From Sphaerisporangium melleum (GTDB lineage Bacteria > Actinomycetota > Actinomycetes > Streptosporangiales > Streptosporangiaceae), in the NCBI RefSeq assembly GCF_014646695.1, contig NZ_BMNT01000019.1:59175-118986 (forward strand): a DNA stretch of 59,812 nt, given 5' to 3'. The first letter of the stretch is position 1. Each line of letters begins with the position of its first letter. Of this stretch, positions 45,236 through 56,661 are shown piece by piece. The notes below the pieces were generated by a model that was not told the DNA's origin, did not search any database, and saw nothing but the letters and a program-made list of their open reading frames with translations. The position numbers and the translations under genes are program-made.

Positions 45236-46786
45236 TCAGTCGCGGACGGCGGTGATGAAGACGAAGGTGCCGGGGCCGGAGGCGTCGATGATCGACATGC
45301 CGGCGTCGGCGAACCACCGCTCCAGCTCCTCCATCGTGAAGAGCAACTGGCCCTCCGGGCGGCTGGGGAAGTAGTGCGACTCCTGGAAGTGACGGGCGAT
45401 CGGGTCGAGGTCGAACAGGAAGGTCATCGCGGTGAACGTGCCGCCCGGCCGGAGCACCCGGCCGACCTCGGCGATGGCCTCCGCCGCGTCGTCGGGGAAG
45501 GCCTGCAGGGCGTTCCAGCAGTTCACCGCGCCGAAGGTGGCGTCGGCGAACGGGATGTTCAGCGCGCTGCCCCGCACCGCGGGCACCTGCGGGAGCTTGC
45601 CGCGCATCACGGTGAGCATCGGCAGGCCCATGTCGACGCCGACGAGGCGCTCCTGGCCGACGGCCCCGGCGACCACGGTGGTCCACCGGCCGGCGCCGCA
45701 GGCGAGGTCCAGCACGGGGCCGTCCACCGGGCGGATCTGCCGGGCGATGTAGGCGTCCTCGTCCTTCGCGGTCACCGCGCCGCCCCAGTTGGCCCCCGCG
45801 ATGCGCAGGTAGGCCGGGCGGAGCACCTTCTCGTAGTAGACCCCGAGGCTGGGCATCTCGGCGAGCTTGGCCAGCAGGTTCGCGGTCGCCTCGTGCGGCA
45901 GGTCGGCCGTGGCCTCGCTGATGCCGTCGGACAGGTCCAGGATGCCCAGGGCGATCGGATAGCGGACCGCGCACGCGGGGCAGCGGACGATCTCACCGTC
46001 GAGCTCGAGGGAGCCGGAGCAGGTGGTGCAGCGCAGCACGTCGGCGTACTGCGCGAAGACCTCGATGCCGAGCTCGCCGGCCGGTGCGGGCGACTCGCCG
46101 CTCCCGGGAGCCGGCGGGAGGTCGACCGGCATGCCGTTGCGGACGGCCCAGTACGCCATGGCGCCCGAGTAGGCGTACAGCATCCGGGTGTCGTTCTCCC
46201 AGTTCGTGGTGACCTGGGCGGGGGTGAGGCTGCGAAGCTGCTGCCGGTGGAACTCCAGGTCCGCCGCGCTGAGGTCCCACACCGACGGGGACGGCCACAT
46301 CCGGCCGATGTCGGGGTCGTCGCGGTCGAGCGAGGCCAGGCCGCGCTCCAGGCGGCTCTGCTCGGGCGGGTCCAGGTCGAGCGGCGCGACGGCGGCGAGA
46401 ATGCGGTCCCGGTCGCCGGGGAAGTGCGACACCAGGTAGAGCAGGGCGAGGGTCAACGGCGTGCCCTTGCCGGCGGCCGCGAGCAGGCCGAGGTAGCGGT
46501 CCAGGCCCTCGCGGACGGCGGCGTTGAGTGGGCCGTCGACGATCGGGTACTCGGCCTCGGCCAGCAGGCCGAGCAGGACGGCCAGGTACCCCTTGCGGTC
46601 GTCACCGGCCTCCTCCAGCGCGGCGACGAGCGCGGGGACCGCCTCCCGGGCGTCCTCCGAGGCCTCGCCGCGGTGCCACAGCGCCGCGACCAGCCGCTGG
46701 AAGTCCGCCTCCAGGCTCGCCGGCGCGGCCGAGGTGAAATCGGTCAGCAGTTCGGCGACCGCGGGCCCCGTGGTGGAAACACTCAT
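45236..46786 (-). CDS. Methyltransferase with N-terminal helical domain and zinc ribbon
   Basis: A 516-aa protein. Residues 1 to about 230 form an unrecognised alpha-helical domain. Residues 250-275 contain CTTC and CPAC (Cys253, 256, 269, 272), a Trm112-like zinc ribbon. The C-terminal part is a class I SAM methyltransferase with LDLACGAGRW (motif I, from 359), VGVDMG, FGAVNCWNALQAF and VLRPGG. The three-part fusion is uncommon. It probably methylates O, N or C in the cluster product. It is first in an operon with the flavin oxidase. Confidence 0.82.
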   Translation of the reverse strand: MSVSTTGPAVAELLTDFTSAAPASLEADFQRLVAALWHRGEASEDAREAVPALVAALEEAGDDRKGYLAVLLGLLAEAEYPIVDGPLNAAVREGLDRYLGLLAAAGKGTPLTLALLYLVSHFPGDRDRILAAVAPLDLDPPEQSRLERGLASLDRDDPDIGRMWPSPSVWDLSAADLEFHRQQLRSLTPAQVTTNWENDTRMLYAYSGAMAYWAVRNGMPVDLPPAPGSGESPAPAGELGIEVFAQYADVLRCTTCSGSLELDGEIVRCPACAVRYPIALGILDLSDGISEATADLPHEATANLLAKLAEMPSLGVYYEKVLRPAYLRIAGANWGGAVTAKDEDAYIARQIRPVDGPVLDLACGAGRWTTVVAGAVGQERLVGVDMGLPMLTVMRGKLPQVPAVRGSALNIPFADATFGAVNCWNALQAFPDDAAEAIAEVGRVLRPGGTFTAMTFLFDLDPIARHFQESHYFPSRPEGQLLFTMEELERWFADAGMSIIDASGPGTFVFITAVRD

Positions 46787-47116
46787 GCGCGCGTCCTTTC
46801 ACGAAAGGGTGGAATGGGCGGGCGCCCGTCCGGCGAAATCCGTCCACGAAATCTTCGCACCGGCCCCCATTACCAGGCTTCTCCGAGCGTGCTTACCGGC
46901 GTTCCCCCTTCCGAGCTGGCGCGATGCCCTGGCAGGCAGCACGCGTAAAGATGCGGACCGGCCCGGCGCGCGGCCACCATGAGGGGTGGGAAAAGCGATT
47001 CGGCCGTCTTCCGCCGTCGGCCGCGGGATGCGGGTCACGGCGATCCGGCCGCCGGCCCGCCCCTTTCTTTCCTTGGGTCCCGCCGCCGGCCGCCCATCGT
47101 GTGGAGTGAGGGATTG
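46787..47116. promoter_or_regulatory. Divergent promoter region between two methyltransferase genes
   Basis: 330 bases separating minus-strand and plus-strand methyltransferase operons. A GTGGAA motif occurs at 46811, like those near 39.7 kb. I see no gene in it. Confidence 0.4.
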
Positions 47117-47947
47117 ATGTCCAGCGAAACGATCGACTCGGCCGACATCGGCATCCATTACGACCAGCGTTCGCCGATCGGGGACGAGTTCCGCAACGGC
47201 CAGTTGCACATGTGGTACTGGTACGACAACGACGACGACACGCCGCTGAAGGACGCCGTCCACCGGGTCAGCCGCAAGGTCACCGAGACCCTCGGCCTGC
47301 GCCCCGGCGAGCACGTCCTGGACGCCGGCTGCGGCCCCGGCGAGACGGCGGTGTTCCTGGCCAAGGAGTACGGCGTGCGGGTCACCGGCGTCACCGTCAG
47401 CTCGTTCGAGATCGACAAGGCGAACGAGCGGGCCGCGGCCAACGGCGTGACCGACCGGGTGACCTTCGAGTACGGCGACTACACCGGGCTCACCTACCCC
47501 GACGACTCCTTCGACGCCGTCCTGGCCCTGGAGTCGCTGCAGAACGCCCCCGACCTGCAGCTGGTGCTCGGCGAGCTGTTCCGGGTGCTGCGTCCCGGCG
47601 GCCGCATCTCGTTCTCCGACTTCAGCCTGGAGTCGGCGGCCGAGCCGGCCCGGGTGCGGCGGTTCATGAGCACGCTCAAGCTGCGCGAGCTGCCCACGCT
47701 GCAGGAGTGGATCGAGCACGCGCGGCGGGCCGGCTTCGAGGTCGAGGAGTACACCCAGTGCGGCCCGCGGGTGTTCGGCAAGAAGAGCAAGTACATCCGG
47801 GCCGCGATGGACCACCGGGACGAGATCGCCGCGAAGTTCGGCGAGGAGGCCCTGGCGGAGTTCTCCCGCAGGCACCTGGGCTTCTTCGCGCCGCGCAAGG
47901 ACCAGATCGGCTACGTGATCGTCTCGGCCCGCAAGCCCGTCCGCTGA
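47117..47947 (+). CDS. SAM-dependent methyltransferase (GSMT/CFA-synthase-like group)
   Basis: A 276-aa class I methyltransferase. The N-terminus (IGIHYDQRSPIGDEFRNGQLHMWYWYDNDDD) resembles sarcosine/glycine and small-molecule N- or C-methyltransferases. Motif I is LDAGCGPGETAVF (69-81), followed by VTGVTVS, FDAVLALESLQNAPD and LRPGGRISF. ATG 47117 follows GAGGG. It is a single-gene unit, closed by a strong terminator. It probably tailors the peptide product, but methyl acceptor and atom are unknown. Confidence 0.85.
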   Translation: MSSETIDSADIGIHYDQRSPIGDEFRNGQLHMWYWYDNDDDTPLKDAVHRVSRKVTETLGLRPGEHVLDAGCGPGETAVFLAKEYGVRVTGVTVSSFEIDKANERAAANGVTDRVTFEYGDYTGLTYPDDSFDAVLALESLQNAPDLQLVLGELFRVLRPGGRISFSDFSLESAAEPARVRRFMSTLKLRELPTLQEWIEHARRAGFEVEEYTQCGPRVFGKKSKYIRAAMDHRDEIAAKFGEEALAEFSRRHLGFFAPRKDQIGYVIVSARKPVR

Positions 47948-48282
47948 GCCCGCCCCGGCCGTACCGGCGGCTCGCCCCTTGAGGGCACGGGCCGGCGGTG
48001 CGGCGCGAACACCGCATCAGTACACGAAACGGCTCCGCCGCCCGGATGAGTGATCCGGGCGGCGGAGCCGTTTCGCGCGTTTCGCCGGCGCGGGCCGGGT
48101 GCCGCGGAGCGGCTCCCGGCAGGGTGGTCCCAGGGGTGGTGAGGTCGGCGCGGATATTCTCTGCCGGCCGTGCGCAGCGTCGTCGATGGACACGGCCGGC
48201 AGGGTCGATGCGTCCCCCGGGGCAGGCCCTGCCGGGCCGGTCCCCGATCGCGGGACGGTGGGCGGTCGCGCCGCCCACGGGG
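47948..48282. other. Intergenic region with a bidirectional terminator
   Basis: 335 bases between convergent genes. The hairpin at 48025-48075 is its main feature. No coding sequence was recognised. Confidence 0.55.
48025..48075. terminator. Strong hairpin terminator
   Basis: Perfect 23-bp arms (48025-48047 and 48053-48075) with a 5-nt loop GAGTG, between the convergent methyltransferase and acyl-CoA-dehydrogenase-like genes. Confidence 0.85.
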
Positions 48283-49533
48283 TCAGTGCTCGTCCTCCAC
48301 GCCGAAGCGGGCCTTGGCCAGTTCACGCTTGGCGATGGTGGACAGGAAGACGGCGAACCCGGCGTGGCTGTGGAACATCGACATGTCCCGCCAGACCCGC
48401 TCGATGCGCTCGCCCTGCCGCACCGCGCTGGAGCCGGCCGTCGGGAACAGGTAGTTCTCCACGGCGTGCCAGCACAGGTCCACGACCTGGTGGCAGATCG
48501 CGGCCAGGCGCATCTCGCGCTCCTTGGTGACCGCCGCCGGGCCCTGCGCGCAGATGTCCATCCACTGCTGGATCGCGTTCAGCACGGCCGCCTCGCCGGT
48601 GGCGATCATGCCGGCCGCCTGGCCGTACCAGTACTGGTAGTCGGGGTCCTTGGTACGGGGCACGTTGAACTGGAACATGGCGAAGCGGTCGCGCATCAGT
48701 TCCTCGTAGGCGTCCAGCGCGCCGAGCGCCATGCCCACGGCGAGCGCGGCGTCCTCGATGACCATGAAGCTGAGCTGGCCGCCGCCGTACTCGGGGTTGC
48801 CGTGCAGGGCGCGCCCGGGGGTGCCCTTGGACACGTCGACCTGGCTGACGTGCGTGGCCAGTGTGAAGTGGCCGGGCACGACGCCGTTCTCCATCGTGAT
48901 GCTGTGCGAGCCGCTCCCCTTCAGGCCGAGCTGCTTGCCCCACGATCCGGGCACGCGCTGCCACTGGCTGCGCGGGGCGATGAACATCATCGGCGCGGGC
49001 GGCTCGCCCTCGGCCTGGGACACCATGGTGTGCCCGATGAAGTGCGTGGCGTACGGCGAGCCCGAGTTGTAGTGCCAGGTGCCGTTGAGCACCCAGTCAC
49101 CGCCGGGGGTGCGCTCGGCCGTACCGCTCGGCGCCACCGTGGCCGGGCAGATGAAGTCGCCCTCGGCGAAGATCTCCGCCTGCGCCCGCTCGTCGAACAG
49201 CGCGGCGACGACCAGGGCGTGCGCGTGGCCGAGGCAGTACATCCAGCCGGTGGACGGGCAGCCTCTGGTCAGCGCCATCGCCACCCGCATGAACGTGTCG
49301 ATCCCGTACTCCAGGCCGCCGTAGCGGCGCGGGACGAGGATCCGGTAGAAGCCGGCCCGCCGGAACTCCTCGTGGGTGTCCTCGGCGTAGAAGGTGCGCT
49401 CCTCGGTCTCGGCCTGGCGGTCGACCAGCGTCGCCGCGATGGCCTCGGCCCGCGCCACCATCTCCACCGGGGTGAGGGCGGGTTCGCCCCGGAGCGCGAC
49501 TCCATGCTCGGTAACGTTCGTGGCCACTGCCAT
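48283..49533 (-). CDS. Acyl-CoA-dehydrogenase-fold flavin monooxygenase (HsaA-like)
   Basis: A 416-aa protein with VPRRYGGLEYGIDTFMRVAMALTRGCPSTGWMYCLG at the N-terminus, typical of HsaA/ActVA5-type FADH2-dependent hydroxylases. A middle WHYNSGSPYATHFIGHTMV and the C-terminal AGSSAVRQGERIERVWRDM (FAD-facing) follow. ATG 49533 follows GAAGGA. It is the second such enzyme in the cluster, so two distinct hydroxylations (ring or N-oxidation) are possible. No flavin reductase is encoded next to it. Confidence 0.8.
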   Translation of the reverse strand: MAVATNVTEHGVALRGEPALTPVEMVARAEAIAATLVDRQAETEERTFYAEDTHEEFRRAGFYRILVPRRYGGLEYGIDTFMRVAMALTRGCPSTGWMYCLGHAHALVVAALFDERAQAEIFAEGDFICPATVAPSGTAERTPGGDWVLNGTWHYNSGSPYATHFIGHTMVSQAEGEPPAPMMFIAPRSQWQRVPGSWGKQLGLKGSGSHSITMENGVVPGHFTLATHVSQVDVSKGTPGRALHGNPEYGGGQLSFMVIEDAALAVGMALGALDAYEELMRDRFAMFQFNVPRTKDPDYQYWYGQAAGMIATGEAAVLNAIQQWMDICAQGPAAVTKEREMRLAAICHQVVDLCWHAVENYLFPTAGSSAVRQGERIERVWRDMSMFHSHAGFAVFLSTIAKRELAKARFGVEDEH

Positions 49534-49883
49534 CGGCGCGCAGTCCTTCGTCTCGGATGGTCGGCGGAACCGTGTCGTAGAGCCAGCGTTCCCCGCCGCC
49601 CGCGGCGCGGGCATCTCCTGGAATGCGCTGTGCCGCGCCGCCGGGCAGCGCCGGCGGCGGGAAAGGTGGCCTGACCTGCGCGGGTCGCCTTCCTCCTGCC
49701 CCGGCGTCCGGCGCGCCCCGGCGCGAAGACCGCAATCTGGAAAATGCGGCGCCGTATCCCAGGGTGCGAGCGTCATGTCCTGCCGATCGATGAACGGTGG
49801 CTCCCCCGATCGACCGCGCGAAAGGGCACGCCGGGCCGTCCGCTCGTCGAACCCGAGTCGGCCAGAACTTGAGAAGGTGCGTC
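49534..49883. promoter_or_regulatory. Divergent promoter region
   Basis: 350 bases between the HsaA-like gene (minus) and the acyltransferase gene (plus). No gene or clear operator was recognised. Confidence 0.4.
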
Positions 49884-51107
49884 ATGGTGGAGTTATCGCA
49901 ATCCGTCGGTTCCCGTCCCGTTGCCCTGCCATCGCGGCTTCCGTCGCTGACCGGCATGCGGTTCGTCTCGGCGGGGCTGGTGTTCCTCACCCACGCCATC
50001 GGGGCGACCCTGTTCGCCGACCAGGCGTTCGCCGGTCTGTACATGTCGACGGTCGTGCAGGGCGGCTGGGCGGCGGTCTCCTACTTCTTCATCCTGAGCG
50101 GATTCGTGCTGACGTACGCGGCGCGGTCCTCCGACACCGCGGCGTCGTTCCTGCGCCGCAGGTTCTTCAAGATCTACCCCAACTACATCATCACGCTGCT
50201 GGCCGCGCTGGTCCTGGTGGCCTGGGTGGGCAAGCAGACCATCGACGTCGGCGTCGCGCTGCTGCACGCGACACTGCTGCAGGCGTACGTGCCGGTGCTG
50301 AGCATCCGCACGGCCCTCAACTCGCCGGCGTGGTCGCTGTCGTGTGAGGCACTGTTCTACCTGTGCTTCCCGCTGCTGCTCCGCTACATCAGCCGGATCA
50401 AGGCCGAGCGGCTGTGGGGGTACGCGGGCCTCACCGTGGCCGCCATCTTCGCCGCCCCGTTCGTGGCCAAGCTGCTCCCGGCGCAGCCGACCATCCCCGG
50501 CTTCCCCATGACGGAGCTGGAGATGTGGTTCGTCATGCAGTTCCCGCCGGTGCGGATGCTGGAGTTCGTCTTCGGCATGATCCTGGCCCGGATCGTCATG
50601 ACCGGCCGGAAGATCCCGGTCGGCCTGGGCGGCGCGGTGGCGATCGGCATCCTGCTGTACGCGGTCTCGTCCTCGGTCCCGATCGCCTTCGACGTGGTGG
50701 CCATCTCGGTCATCCCGCTCGGCCTGATCATCGCCGCGGGCGCGGTGAACGACTCCGAACGGCGCACCGGCTGGCTGGGCAGCAAGCCGATGGTGTGGCT
50801 CGGCGAGGTGTCGTACGCGTTCTACATGTGGCACTTCCTGGTGCTGATCTACGTACGTCAGTGGTTCGGCAACCCGCAGGGCTGGAGCACCTGGGCGGGA
50901 TTCGGCATCATGGCGCTGCTCGTCGGCATCACCCTGGCGCTGTCGTGGGCGCTGTACTCGCTGGTGGAACAGCCGATCATGCGGCGGTTCGCCTCCACGC
51001 GGGGAGGCAGGACCGCTCCGGCGGTGCCGCTGCCGATGCCACCCTCCTCCTCCGACGACCTGCCCGAGAAGGTGCCCGCCGACCCGGTGCCCCCGCCCGG
51101 CCGCTGA
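49884..51107 (+). CDS. Acyltransferase 3 family membrane protein
   Basis: A 407-aa polytopic membrane protein with about ten hydrophobic segments. Family blocks SLTGMRFVSAGLVFLTHAIGATLF (with the conserved Arg and His), FILSGFVLTY and AWSLSCEALFYLCFP are present. OafA/YrhL-like enzymes O-acylate sugars, antibiotics or lipids across the membrane. ATG 49884 follows AAGG by 7 nt. A single-gene unit ended by a hairpin. Acylation of the product or of envelope sugars are both possible. Confidence 0.88.
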   Translation: MVELSQSVGSRPVALPSRLPSLTGMRFVSAGLVFLTHAIGATLFADQAFAGLYMSTVVQGGWAAVSYFFILSGFVLTYAARSSDTAASFLRRRFFKIYPNYIITLLAALVLVAWVGKQTIDVGVALLHATLLQAYVPVLSIRTALNSPAWSLSCEALFYLCFPLLLRYISRIKAERLWGYAGLTVAAIFAAPFVAKLLPAQPTIPGFPMTELEMWFVMQFPPVRMLEFVFGMILARIVMTGRKIPVGLGGAVAIGILLYAVSSSVPIAFDVVAISVIPLGLIIAAGAVNDSERRTGWLGSKPMVWLGEVSYAFYMWHFLVLIYVRQWFGNPQGWSTWAGFGIMALLVGITLALSWALYSLVEQPIMRRFASTRGGRTAPAVPLPMPPSSSDDLPEKVPADPVPPPGR

Positions 51108-51112
51108 GCACC

Positions 51113-51151
51113 CCACGCCCTCCCGCACCCGTGGCGGCGCGGAGGGCGTGG
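51113..51151. terminator. Convergent hairpin terminator
   Basis: 11-bp perfect arms CCACGCCCTCC/GGAGGGCGTGG with a 17-nt loop, between the acyltransferase and MerR genes. Confidence 0.6.
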
Positions 51152-51181
51152 ATCCGGACCGCCTCCGCCCGTGGGACATCC

Positions 51182-52087
51182 CTACCGGGCGGCGGCGGTC
51201 TCCGGCATGCCGGGCATCGCACCGGTGGCGGTGAGATAGGCGTGCAGGTGGCTCGCGCCCTGCAGCATCGCGGCGGCCCGCCGGGTCAGCTCGCCCTGCC
51301 GCCGGGCGATCGCCGTGCGCAACGCCTCACTGCCGCCCGTCCGGCGCAGGCCCTCGATGATCTCCTTGATCTGGGGCAGCGGATAGCGGCCGCGCCGCAG
51401 CATGTCGATCATGCGCGCGTCCCGGACGTCGGCCGGGCCGTAGCGCCGGTAGCCGGTGAACTGCTCGCGCCGGGGGGCGAGCAGGCCGGCCGACTCCCAC
51501 AGGCGCAGCGCGGAGGTGCGCACGCCGAGCAGCGCGGCCACCTCGCCGACGCGCAGCCCCCGCTGGGCCTGCGCCGCACTCCCCTGCGCCGCACTCCCCT
51601 GCGCCGCACTCCCCTGCGCCGCATTTCCGTGGGCCGCCCGCGCCTCCCGGCCACCGCCCTGCGCCGTCGCGCCGTCCTGCCCGGTGGCCCGCGCCCGCCC
51701 GCCCTGCTGCGGCGTCACCTCGTCCTGCGCGGCGTCCTGGGCCGCTACCGCCTCCAGGGCCGCGCCGGTCGCCCGCAGCGAGCGCCGCTGCTCGTGCAGC
51801 GCCGCGTGGCCGGCGTCCATCATCTCCAGCGCGCGCGGGACGTGCCCGGCGTGTACGGCCTGCATGATCGCGCGGGCCTCCTCCCAGCCGAACCCGGGCG
51901 CGAGAGCGCGGTAGGTCAGCATGGCGGCCCGGTGCTCCTCGCCGAATCTGCGATGACCGGCGGGGGTACGCGGCACCGGAGGCAGGATGCCGTCGTCGGC
52001 GTAGTTGCGGATCTGCTGCGGCGAGACGCCGGCGAGCCGGGCCAGATCCACCGGGCGCAGGCCCGCCCCCGTTCCGCCGCCGCCCAT
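51182..52087 (-). CDS. Regulator with two tandem MerR domains
   Basis: A 301-aa protein. The first MerR HTH is at about 8-75 (LARLAGVSPQQIRNYADDGILPPVPRTPAGHRRFG). A second complete MerR HTH begins near 180 (LRVGEVAALLGVRTSALRLWESAGLLAP, then QFTGYRRYG). Between them is a low-complexity linker with GSAAQ units encoded by the 15-bp repeats at 51568. MerR proteins normally have one HTH and act as dimers, so this may work as an internal dimer. It is divergent from the ABC exporter genes and probably controls them. Confidence 0.85.
   Translation of the reverse strand: MGGGGTGAGLRPVDLARLAGVSPQQIRNYADDGILPPVPRTPAGHRRFGEEHRAAMLTYRALAPGFGWEEARAIMQAVHAGHVPRALEMMDAGHAALHEQRRSLRATGAALEAVAAQDAAQDEVTPQQGGRARATGQDGATAQGGGREARAAHGNAAQGSAAQGSAAQGSAAQAQRGLRVGEVAALLGVRTSALRLWESAGLLAPRREQFTGYRRYGPADVRDARMIDMLRRGRYPLPQIKEIIEGLRRTGGSEALRTAIARRQGELTRRAAAMLQGASHLHAYLTATGAMPGMPETAAAR
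51568..51628. repeat. 15-bp tandem repeat in the MerR linker
   Basis: Three exact copies of CCTGCGCCGCACTCC (51568, 51583, 51598) and a fourth diverged copy. They are in frame and encode GSAAQ units, so copy number changes would keep the frame. Confidence 0.9.
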
Positions 52088-52210
52088 CGTCCTCGCCTTC
52101 CCGCCCAACGTTACATGGCGAGTTGAAGGTTATCCGCCTCCACGCCCTGCCCGGCCTGCTGATCGGCGGCGCAAAGTTCAAGAGGGCACTTCAATGACAG
52201 AATCGAAGGT
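52088..52210. promoter_or_regulatory. Divergent MerR/exporter promoter with inverted motif
   Basis: The 123-bp gap contains GTTGAAGGT (52122) and the complementary ACTTCAAT (52188), forming widely spaced inverted half-sites. It is a plausible binding region for the tandem MerR regulator. Confidence 0.4.
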
Positions 52211-53161
52211 ATGAATTCGGGCGACAACGACGACGAGATACCCGAAGAGGCGGCGATCGAGACCCGCGGCCTCCACATGCGTTACGGCTCCACCGAAGTG
52301 CTGCGCGGAGTGGACCTGCGGGTGCGCCGCGGCGAGGTGGTGGCCCTGCTCGGCCCGAACGGCGCCGGCAAGACGACGACCATCGAGATCCTGGAAGGAT
52401 TCCGCGGACGCTCCGCGGGCGAGGTGCGAGTGCTCGGCACCGACCCCGGCCACGGCGACGAGGCGTGGCGGGCGCGGCTCGGCATCGTGCTGCAGTCGTG
52501 GCGTGACCACGGCAAGTGGCGGGTGCGCGAGCTGCTGGACCACCTCGGCCGCTACTACGTCCCCTACAGCACGCCCTCGCGCAGGCGGCCGTACGACACC
52601 GACGAGCTGATCGCCCTGGTCGGCCTGACGGGGCGGGAGGACGCCGTCGCGGGACGGCTCTCCGGTGGCCAGCGGCGCCGGCTGGACGTGGCGATCGGCC
52701 TGGTGGGACGGCCCGACCTGCTGTTCCTCGACGAGCCGACCGTCGGGTTCGACCCGCAGGCCCGGCAGGACTTCCACGAGCTGGTGCGCCGGCTGGCCGA
52801 CCTGGAGGACACCACGATCCTGCTCACCACGCACGACCTGGACGAGGCCGAGAAGCTCGCCCACCGCATCCTGATCCTGGCCGGCGGCACGATCGTCGCC
52901 GACGGCACCGCGGCCGAGCTGGCCCGGCGGGTCACCGGGCGGGCCGAGGTGCGCTACAGCAGGGACGGCGAGTTCCACACCGAGTCGGTCGAGGACGCCA
53001 CCGGCTACGTCCGCGGCCTGTTCGCGCGGTACGGCGACGCCATCGGCGACCTGGAGGTCCGCCGGGTGCGGCTGGAGGACGTCTATCTGGCCATGGTGCG
53101 CGACTTCGAGGCCGGGCGGCACACCGGGATCCCCGGCGAGCTGGCGGAGGTGTCCGCGTGA
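52211..53161 (+). CDS. ABC transporter ATPase (DrrA-like)
   Basis: A 316-aa ATPase with Walker A GPNGAGKTTTIEIL, signature LSGGQRRRLDVA, Walker B LLFLDEPTVGFDP and the D-loop region. The C-terminal extension with VRRVRLEDVYLAMVR is typical of the drug-resistance DrrA group. It forms a half with the permease encoded downstream (GTGA overlap) to pump out a hydrophobic drug. It lies beside a UvrA-like gene, the DrrA/DrrB/DrrC combination of the daunorubicin cluster. Confidence 0.9.
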   Translation: MNSGDNDDEIPEEAAIETRGLHMRYGSTEVLRGVDLRVRRGEVVALLGPNGAGKTTTIEILEGFRGRSAGEVRVLGTDPGHGDEAWRARLGIVLQSWRDHGKWRVRELLDHLGRYYVPYSTPSRRRPYDTDELIALVGLTGREDAVAGRLSGGQRRRLDVAIGLVGRPDLLFLDEPTVGFDPQARQDFHELVRRLADLEDTTILLTTHDLDEAEKLAHRILILAGGTIVADGTAAELARRVTGRAEVRYSRDGEFHTESVEDATGYVRGLFARYGDAIGDLEVRRVRLEDVYLAMVRDFEAGRHTGIPGELAEVSA

Positions 53162-54039
53162 GCGAGACCTTCGCCCCCGCCGTCTCCCGCAGCCCGCGGG
53201 CCGCCGCCTTCCGGGCCGGTCTGCACCGCGCCCGCATCGAGTTCCGGCAGAGCGCGACCAGCCCCCAGGAGATCTGGGGCGCGCTGTTCCTCCCGGTCAT
53301 CGCGCTGCTGGTGATGTACCTGATGAGGGGGCAGAAGGTCCCCGGGGTCGCCTTCTCGCTCAGCTCGCAGTCCATCCCCGGCATCATCGGCCTGAACGTC
53401 GTGCTCAACGGCATGATGGGGCTGGCCATGGCGCTCACCATCGACCGCGAGGACGGCACGCTGCTGCGGGCCAAGGCCACGCCGAACGGCATGCTCGGCT
53501 ACCTCACCGGCAAGGTCGTCAGCCGGGCCGGCCTGGCCGTCGCGGGCGCGCTCCTCCCCCTGGTCCCGGCGGCGTTCCTGTTCGACGGCCTGCGGCTGGG
53601 CGAGGTGTCGTCCTGGCTGACCATGGCGTGGGTCATGACGATCGGCCTGGTCGCGATGCTGCCGTTCGGCGCCGTCATCGGCTCGCTGTTCGAGGGCACG
53701 CAGAACGTGGGCGTCATCACCCTGCCGATGATGGGGCTGATGGGGATCTCCGGGGTGTTCTACCCGCTCACCGCCCTCCCTGATTGGCTGCAGTGGGTGG
53801 GCCAGACGTTCCCGATCTACTGGCTCGGCCTCGGCCTGCGCTCGGCCCTGCTCCCCGACACCCTGGCCGCCGCCGAGGTCGGCGACTCCTGGCGGCACCT
53901 GGAGACGATCGCCGTCCTCGGCGTGTGGGCGGTGGCCGGTTTCCTGATCGCGCCGCTCGTGCTGCGCCGCATGGCCCGGCGCGAGTCCGGGTCCCGGGTG
54001 GCGGCCCGCCGCGAGAAGGCCATGCGCCGGGCGATGTAG
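53158..54039 (+). CDS. ABC-2 type exporter permease (DrrB-like)
   Basis: A 293-aa membrane protein with about six TM helices. Short cytoplasmic N-terminus, NGMMGLAMALTIDREDGTLLRAKATPNG in the first cytoplasmic loop region, and the late MMGLMGISGVFYPLTALPDWLQ which matches the ABC-2 C-terminal consensus. GTG 53158 overlaps the ATPase stop (GTGA), ensuring matched amounts. It exports a hydrophobic product and so gives self-resistance (inference). Confidence 0.88.
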   Translation: MSETFAPAVSRSPRAAAFRAGLHRARIEFRQSATSPQEIWGALFLPVIALLVMYLMRGQKVPGVAFSLSSQSIPGIIGLNVVLNGMMGLAMALTIDREDGTLLRAKATPNGMLGYLTGKVVSRAGLAVAGALLPLVPAAFLFDGLRLGEVSSWLTMAWVMTIGLVAMLPFGAVIGSLFEGTQNVGVITLPMMGLMGISGVFYPLTALPDWLQWVGQTFPIYWLGLGLRSALLPDTLAAAEVGDSWRHLETIAVLGVWAVAGFLIAPLVLRRMARRESGSRVAARREKAMRRAM

Positions 54040-54259
54040 CCTGCTACCTGCGGTTTTTCCCTCACGAGCCGGCGCCGGCCCGCGTCGACCCGCCGGCCGG
54101 CGCCGCTCCGCCGTCTCGCGCCGACCTCTTTTCCCTCCCGCGTTCCGCGCCGCCGACGCGCCTCACCCGGCAGGCGGCTCGACGCTGCCTGCCACGGCCG
54201 GTTTCTGTCGGTGCGGGCCCCTATCCTCACGCAACCACCACTCGACCTTGGAAGGTCCC

Positions 54260-56611
<2,352 letters not shown>

Positions 56612-56622
56612 CCCCGCCCCAA

Positions 56623-56648
56623 CCGCCCCTCCCATCCCTGAGGGGCGG
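56623..56648. terminator. Convergent hairpin terminator
   Basis: 9-bp arms CCGCCCCTC/GAGGGGCGG with an 8-nt loop between the UvrA-like gene and the glycosidase gene, probably closing the biosynthetic cluster. Confidence 0.6.
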
Positions 56649-56661
56649 CATGGCGGCGCGG

